In this document: piece by piece, positions 7,873 through 11,351 of the stretch
How positions within the stretch are numbered: position 1 is the first letter of the stretch
Layout of the letters: every line of letters starts with the position of its first letter
Assembly (NCBI GenBank): GCA_011390055.1
Contig: JAABTC010000030.1
Span: 1-11,351, forward strand
Reading direction: 5' to 3'
Length of the DNA: 11,351 nucleotides
Source: Burkholderiales bacterium
GTDB lineage: Bacteria > Pseudomonadota > Gammaproteobacteria > Burkholderiales > Burkholderiaceae_C
Notes under the pieces: model-generated
Told to the model about the DNA's origin: nothing
What the model saw: the letters and a program-made list of their open reading frames with translations, nothing else
Databases searched by the model: none
Position numbers and translations under genes: made by a program

Positions 7873-7886
7873 CGCTTGCGCAAGCG
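7873..7886. repeat. 14-base perfect palindrome
   Basis: CGCTTGCGCAAGCG is identical to its reverse complement, with no central spacer. It lies 53 bases after the cyclase stop and 15 bases before the TGG of the sigma-54-like promoter. It could be a binding site for a dimeric regulator, or chance in GC-rich sequence. It is not a terminator, since it has no loop and no T-run. Confidence 0.45.
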
Positions 7887-7901
7887 GGACTATGCCGGCG
7901 C

Positions 7902-7917
7902 TGGCACGATGATTGCC
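7902..7917 (+). promoter_or_regulatory. Sigma-54 (RpoN) -24/-12 promoter candidate
   Basis: The sequence TGGCACGATGATTGCC matches the RpoN consensus TGGCACG-N4-TTGCW at every position except the last. The invariant GG (7903-7904) and GC (7915-7916) are separated by the required 10 bases. Transcription would start near 7928 and read into the DUF305 gene with a leader of about 90 bases. A sigma-54 promoter implies an AAA+ enhancer-binding activator; no such gene is in the window, and a binding site further upstream would fall in the end of the cyclase gene. Confidence 0.6.
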
Positions 7918-8017
7918 CTTTCGTGAGCAGCGCTGGCGCTTGCCCTAGAACCTCATCAGGGCCGCGCACCTGCGCAAGATCACGAACCAGCGAATGCAAC
8001 CAATGCAAGGGAGTCAC

Positions 8018-8575
8018 GTGGATCAGCAACACCAAGGCACGGGAATGGGTTGGGGCAGGTTCGTTGCAATGATCGCGGTCTCGGTCGCTGTCATGTTCCC
8101 ATTGATGTATCAGCTGATTTATTCAGTCGATCATGCGATCTTCAGCCTGAGCCGGCTCGTCGCAACGCTCGTGATGGGAAGCGTGATGACCGTCATCATG
8201 TTGGGTTTCATGTGGTCGATGTACCAGGGGAAAGGCGCAAAGCTTGTCGTTCTTGTCGCTGCCGTCACCACGGGGGTAGGCCTGCTTGCCATTAACCGTA
8301 GCCAGATGTTGATCGACGACGTGCGATTCATGGAATCCATGATTCCGCACCATTCGATTGCCATCAACAACGCGCGCAAGGCGCGGATCAGCGACCCCAG
8401 AGTGCGCAGACTTGCCGACGAAATCATCCAGTCGCAGGTCCGGGAAATTGCCGAGATGAAACTGCTCATCGATGACATTGCCCGCAACGGCGAACGCGGC
8501 CAAGCTGAACTTCCGCCCATCTCCACCGCGGTGACGCCGGAGATGAAACAAAAGATCCAGGAAGCCGTGCGGTGA
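8018..8575 (+). CDS. Three-pass membrane protein with C-terminal DUF305 domain
   Basis: The product has 185 residues from GTG 8018. Three hydrophobic segments (about 13-35, 47-69, 75-93) are followed by a DUF305 domain (about 95-155) with the hallmark MIPHHSIAI (H111, H112) and QVREIAEMK. With a cytoplasmic N-terminus, the DUF305 part would face the periplasm. DUF305 proteins are ferritin-like helical proteins; the cyanobacterial copper-binding protein CopM belongs to this family, and many others sit beside metal-resistance genes. The convergent copA-cueR operon here fits a copper role, but no substrate can be read from the sequence. Start choice: AAGGGAG (8007-8013) lies 4 bases before GTG 8018, whereas ATG 7994 and ATG 8003 have no ribosome site. 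GC is near 55% over 8041-8340 (hand count, 164 of 300) against roughly 63-83% in sampled neighbouring rows, suggesting a different origin. Confidence 0.85.
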   Translation: MDQQHQGTGMGWGRFVAMIAVSVAVMFPLMYQLIYSVDHAIFSLSRLVATLVMGSVMTVIMLGFMWSMYQGKGAKLVVLVAAVTTGVGLLAINRSQMLIDDVRFMESMIPHHSIAINNARKARISDPRVRRLADEIIQSQVREIAEMKLLIDDIARNGERGQAELPPISTAVTPEMKQKIQEAVR

Positions 8576-8580
8576 TGAAG

Positions 8581-8596
8581 GCTGGCGGCGTCCAGC
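8581..8596. terminator. Possible bidirectional hairpin between convergent genes
   Basis: Arms GCTGG (8581-8585) and CCAGC (8592-8596) enclose a 6-base loop in the 28-base gap between the DUF305 stop and the cueR stop. The position is right for a shared terminator of two convergent transcripts, but the stem is short and no T-tract follows on either strand. Confidence 0.3.
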
Positions 8597-8603
8597 GTTG
8601 ACC

Positions 8604-9083
8604 TTAGGTACCCCGGCGCCGCGCTCGCCCCGGCTGCAGTCCGACGGTCCTGCCGAGCGTGTGATGCGCAGAGGTTGCCGGTGCGGCTCCCTCGTGGGCG
8701 AGGGTGTCGATGATCGGGCAGTCGGGCCGGTCGTCTCCGTGACAGCAGTGCACCAAATGCTCGAGCGTGGCTTTCATCGCCTGAAGCTCCTTCAGCTTCG
8801 CGTCGAGTTCCTCCAGATGCGCCTGCGCCAGCGCGCGCACCTGACGGCTCGGCCGCTTGCGGTCTTGCCACAGGCCGAGCAGCTCGCGGATCTGCTCGAT
8901 GGAGAAGCCCAGGTCGCGCGACTGGCGGATGAAGCGCAGCGTGCTGATCTCCTTGTGGGTGTACTGCCGGTAGCCCGACTCGGTGCGCAGCGCCTGCGGA
9001 AAGAGGCCGACGCTCTCGTAGTGGCGAATCATCTTCGCCGACACGCCCGAAGCGTTCGCCGCTTCGCCGATGTTCATGCTCAT
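8604..9083 (-). CDS. cueR: Copper-responsive MerR-family regulator CueR
   Basis: CueR binds Cu(I) and switches on copper-export genes by untwisting an overlong promoter spacer. The protein has 159 residues. The N-terminal winged helix-turn-helix is typical (MNIGEAANASGVSAKMIRHY, then SGYRQY), followed by a dimerisation helix (about 80-112). The metal loop CCHGDDRPDCPI holds C114 and C122, equivalent to E. coli CueR C112 and C120, and S79 matches S77, the residue associated with selectivity for monovalent ions. C113 is an extra adjacent cysteine. The C-terminal tail (about 130-159) is longer than in E. coli CueR (135 residues) and looks disordered and basic. The ATG at 9083 overlaps the copA stop by 4 bases (ATGA); a second ATG at 9077 gives the more usual MNIGEAA start. 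No strong ribosome site is visible, so translation is probably coupled to copA. The regulated promoter lies beyond the right edge. Confidence 0.92.
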   Translation of the reverse strand: MSMNIGEAANASGVSAKMIRHYESVGLFPQALRTESGYRQYTHKEISTLRFIRQSRDLGFSIEQIRELLGLWQDRKRPSRQVRALAQAHLEELDAKLKELQAMKATLEHLVHCCHGDDRPDCPIIDTLAHEGAAPATSAHHTLGRTVGLQPGRARRRGT

Positions 9084-11351
9084 GGCTGTTCTTTCAAGGC
9101 GACCGCCACGGTGGGCGCCTGCGGGTGGGTCGGCTGCGCCGCAGGCGCGTCGGCGACGCCGCGCCAGCGGCGCAGCGTCAGCGCATTGAGCACCACGCTG
9201 ACGCTGCTGAAGGCCATCGCGCCACCCGCGATGACCGGGTTCAGCAGGCCCAGCGCCGCCAGCGGGATGCCGAGCACGTTGTAGCCGAAGGCCCAGAAGA
9301 GGCCCTGCTTGATCTTCGAGTAGGTGCGACGAGATATGTCCAGCGAGTCGGCCACCAGCCGCGGGTCGCCACGCATCAGCGTGATGCCGGCGGTCTCGGT
9401 CGCCACGTCGGCACCCCCGGCCATCGCATACGACACCGAGGCAGCGGCCAGCGCCGGCCCGTCGTTCAGACCGTCGCCGACGAAGGCGACCACTTCGCCG
9501 GCGTCGCGCAGCTCCTTGACGATGGCCGCCTTGTCGCCCGGCAGCACTTCGGCGCGCACCTCGTCGATGCCGAGTTCCTTCGCGACGAATTCGGCAGCGC
9601 CCCGGTTGTCGCCGGTCAGCATCAAGGTTCGGATGCCGAGCTGATGCAGCCGCGACACCGCTGCCGCCGCAGCCGGCTTGACCGTGTCCCCGAACGCCAG
9701 CAGGCCGAGCAGTCGCTGCGGGCCGGCACCGGTCTGCACCAGCCATGACACGGTCTTGCCTTGCTTTTCGAGGCCTTGCGCTTGGGCGTGCAATCGTTCG
9801 TCCTCGAGACCGAGCTCGCGCAGCAGGCGCGTGCTGCCCAGGGCCAGCGTCTGCCCATTCACGACGCCCTGCACCCCCCGGCCCGGCAACGCCTGGGCCT
9901 CGTGCACTTCGGGCACCGGCAGGCGCTCGTCGCGCACCTGGTCCATCACGGCAACGGCCAACGGATGGCTGCTCGACTTCTGCAGCGCCGCGGCCAGGCG
10001 CAGCACTTCGTCGCGCGTCGAGCCCTCGACTGCCACCACCGCGGCGAGCGCCGGCTTGCCCTCGGTCAACGTGCCGGTCTTGTCGAACGCCACCACGCTG
10101 ACCGCGTGCGCGACTTCAAGCGCTTCGGCGTCCTTGATGAGGATGCCGTGGCGCGCGGCCACACCGGTGCCGGCCATGATGGCGGTCGGCGTGGCCAGTC
10201 CGAGCGCGCAAGGGCAGGCGATCACCAGCACCGCCACGGCGTTGATCAGCGCCTCCTCCCAGTTGGCCGTGAAGCCGAACCAGCCCAGGAAGGTCAGCAG
10301 CGCAATGCCCAGCACCACGGGCACGAACACCGCACTCACGCGGTCGACGATGCGCTGGATCGGCGCCTTCGCGGCCTGCGCCGATTCGACCATGCGAATG
10401 ATGCGCGCCAGCGTCGTCTCGGCGCCGATGGCCGTGGTGCGGACCGACAGCGCGCCTTCGGCATTGATGGCGCCGCCGGTCACCTTGTCGCCCACGCCCT
10501 TGGCCACCGGCAGGCTCTCGCCGGTGATGAGTGATTCGTCGATGTGGCTGCGGCCTTCGACGATGTCGCCGTCGACTGCCACGCGGTCGCCGGGGCGCAC
10601 GATGACGAGGTCGCCGACCACGACTTGTTCGACCGGAAGGTCAACCTCGACGTCGCCGCGGCGCACGCGCGCGGTGGTCGGGCGCAGCGCGTTCAGCGCG
10701 CGGATGGCGTCCGCCGTCTGCCGCTTCGCGCGTTGCTCGAGCCACTTGCCCAGCAGCACCAGCGTGATGACCGCCGCGGAGGCCTCGAAGTACAGGTGCG
10801 GCATGCCATGGTCAGCATGCTTGAAGAGCAGGTAGACCGAAAGCCCGTAGGCTGCCGAGGTACCCAAGGCCACCAGCAGGTCCATGTTGCCGGTCTTGGC
10901 CAGCACCGCCTTCCAGGCGGCACGGTAGAAGCGCCAGCCCAGCCAGAACTGCACGGGGGTCGCCAGGGCCAGCTGCAACCAGCCGTCCAGCATCCAGTCG
11001 ATGCCGACGAGCTGCAGCAGCATCGGCAGGATCAGGGGCAGCGTCAAAGCGCCGCCCACGGCGACGGGCCACCAACCCGGAAGACGCGGCGCAGCCTGCG
11101 GCTTCGCATCCTGAAGCTCCTTCGCGGCGTAGCCGGCCCTCTCGATGGCGGCCTTCAGGGCTGCGACCGGCACCGTCGACAGCGCCTGGATGCTCGCCTT
11201 CTCGGTCGCGAGGTTCACCGTGGCGCCAGAAACGCCGGGCACCTTGAGCAGCGCCTTCTCGACGCGCGCCACGCACGAGGCGCAAGTCATGCCTTCGACC
11301 AGCAGCGTGCTCTCGGTCGTCGCGACGTCGTAGCCCGCCTTGCGCACGGCA
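9080..11351 (-). CDS. copA: Cu(+)-exporting P1B-type ATPase CopA (N-terminus outside window)
   Basis: CopA pumps Cu(I) from cytoplasm to periplasm using ATP. About 756 residues are visible. Numbering from the in-frame GTG at 11347, the order is: a heavy-metal-associated domain with GMTCASC (19-25), two membrane helices, phosphatase motif TGES (275-278), membrane copper site CPC (378-380), phosphorylation site DKTGT (422-426, D422), nucleotide-domain HP (461-462), hinge GDGLND (624-629), then YN (689-690) and MAFSS (711-715), which complete the Cu(I) transport site. The frame stays open to base 11351 and the first residues (AVRKAGYDVAT) look like the end of another metal-binding domain, so GTG 11347 is not the start and at least two such domains are likely. 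The hinge reads GDGLNDGP where GDGINDAP is usual. The TGA at 9082-9080 overlaps the cueR start, giving a copA-cueR operon read leftward. Confidence 0.96.
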   Translation of the reverse strand, partial: AVRKAGYDVATTESTLLVEGMTCASCVARVEKALLKVPGVSGATVNLATEKASIQALSTVPVAALKAAIERAGYAAKELQDAKPQAAPRLPGWWPVAVGGALTLPLILPMLLQLVGIDWMLDGWLQLALATPVQFWLGWRFYRAAWKAVLAKTGNMDLLVALGTSAAYGLSVYLLFKHADHGMPHLYFEASAAVITLVLLGKWLEQRAKRQTADAIRALNALRPTTARVRRGDVEVDLPVEQVVVGDLVIVRPGDRVAVDGDIVEGRSHIDESLITGESLPVAKGVGDKVTGGAINAEGALSVRTTAIGAETTLARIIRMVESAQAAKAPIQRIVDRVSAVFVPVVLGIALLTFLGWFGFTANWEEALINAVAVLVIACPCALGLATPTAIMAGTGVAARHGILIKDAEALEVAHAVSVVAFDKTGTLTEGKPALAAVVAVEGSTRDEVLRLAAALQKSSSHPLAVAVMDQVRDERLPVPEVHEAQALPGRGVQGVVNGQTLALGSTRLLRELGLEDERLHAQAQGLEKQGKTVSWLVQTGAGPQRLLGLLAFGDTVKPAAAAAVSRLHQLGIRTLMLTGDNRGAAEFVAKELGIDEVRAEVLPGDKAAIVKELRDAGEVVAFVGDGLNDGPALAAASVSYAMAGGADVATETAGITLMRGDPRLVADSLDISRRTYSKIKQGLFWAFGYNVLGIPLAALGLLNPVIAGGAMAFSSVSVVLNALTLRRWRGVADAPAAQPTHPQAPTVAVALKEQP

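Noticed and set aside
3612..7883. A 1423-codon open frame on the minus strand opposite the signalling genes
   Set aside because: It mirrors three well-supported plus-strand genes. High third-position G/C removes stop codons from the antisense frame, and its translation is rich in H, R, Q and A with no recognisable domain.
8598..8605. TTGACCTT as half of a CueR operator
   Set aside because: It sits at the 3' end of cueR, has no matching inverted half at the proper distance and no gene to control there.
8604..9746. A longer cueR reading frame extending back into copA
   Set aside because: The CueR fold begins at MNIGEAA (9077 or 9083). The upstream part is low-complexity A/G/R antisense-like sequence lying inside copA's coding region in another frame.
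11345..11347. GTG as the start codon of copA
   Set aside because: The frame is open to the window edge, and the residues around it (AVRKAGYDV) read as the end of a preceding metal-binding domain, so the real start is outside.
1..11351. CRISPR arrays, tRNA or rRNA genes, insertion sequences, phage genes
   Set aside because: I saw no regularly spaced repeats, tRNA-like cloverleaf, transposase or integrase motifs on either strand.

Overview
The window looks like a chromosomal segment of a high-GC, flagellated betaproteobacterium, probably Burkholderiales of the Leptothrix/Rubrivivax/Methylibium type. This rests on the high GC, the strong third-position G/C bias that leaves very long antisense reading frames open, and the style of the FlgK/FlgL, HDOD and CopA/CueR proteins. 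No taxonomic marker is present, so the assignment is an inference.

Layout. (1) 1-2221, plus strand: the 3' end of flgK and complete flgL, the two hook-filament junction proteins that end a flagellar rod/hook operon. (2) 2218-3423, plus strand: a protein with a degenerate EAL-like N-terminus and an HDOD domain, overlapping flgL by 4 bases or starting 2 bases after it. (3) 3605-7820, plus strand: after a 181-base gap comes a signalling cluster. It holds a small stand-alone histidine phosphotransfer (Hpt) protein, a receiver-PAS-GGDEF-EAL protein, and a diguanylate cyclase with a long helical N-terminus and an intact product-inhibition site. (4) 7821-8017: an intergenic region with a 14-base perfect palindrome and a near-consensus sigma-54 promoter reading rightward. 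(5) 8018-8575, plus strand: a three-pass membrane protein with a C-terminal DUF305 domain, of visibly lower GC than its surroundings. (6) 8604-11351, minus strand: a copA-cueR copper-export operon with overlapping stop and start codons; copA runs off the right edge.

How the genes may work together. The left two thirds link flagellum completion to cyclic di-GMP control. A phosphorelay (an unseen hybrid kinase, then Hpt, then receiver) could set the output of the GGDEF-EAL protein, while the downstream cyclase makes c-di-GMP under its own feedback inhibition. That wiring is inferred from gene order and intact active-site motifs. The right third is a copper-handling module: CueR senses Cu(I), CopA exports it, and the convergent DUF305 protein is plausibly a periplasmic metal-binding partner. 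The base-composition drop and the different promoter type at about 7820-8580 mark a junction between the two blocks.

Most single genes are of known families. The points most worth checking are the sigma-54 promoter before the DUF305 gene, the roughly 19-residue insertion that displaces the I-site of the bifunctional GGDEF-EAL protein, the orphan Hpt, and the uncharacterised N-terminal domain of the last cyclase.
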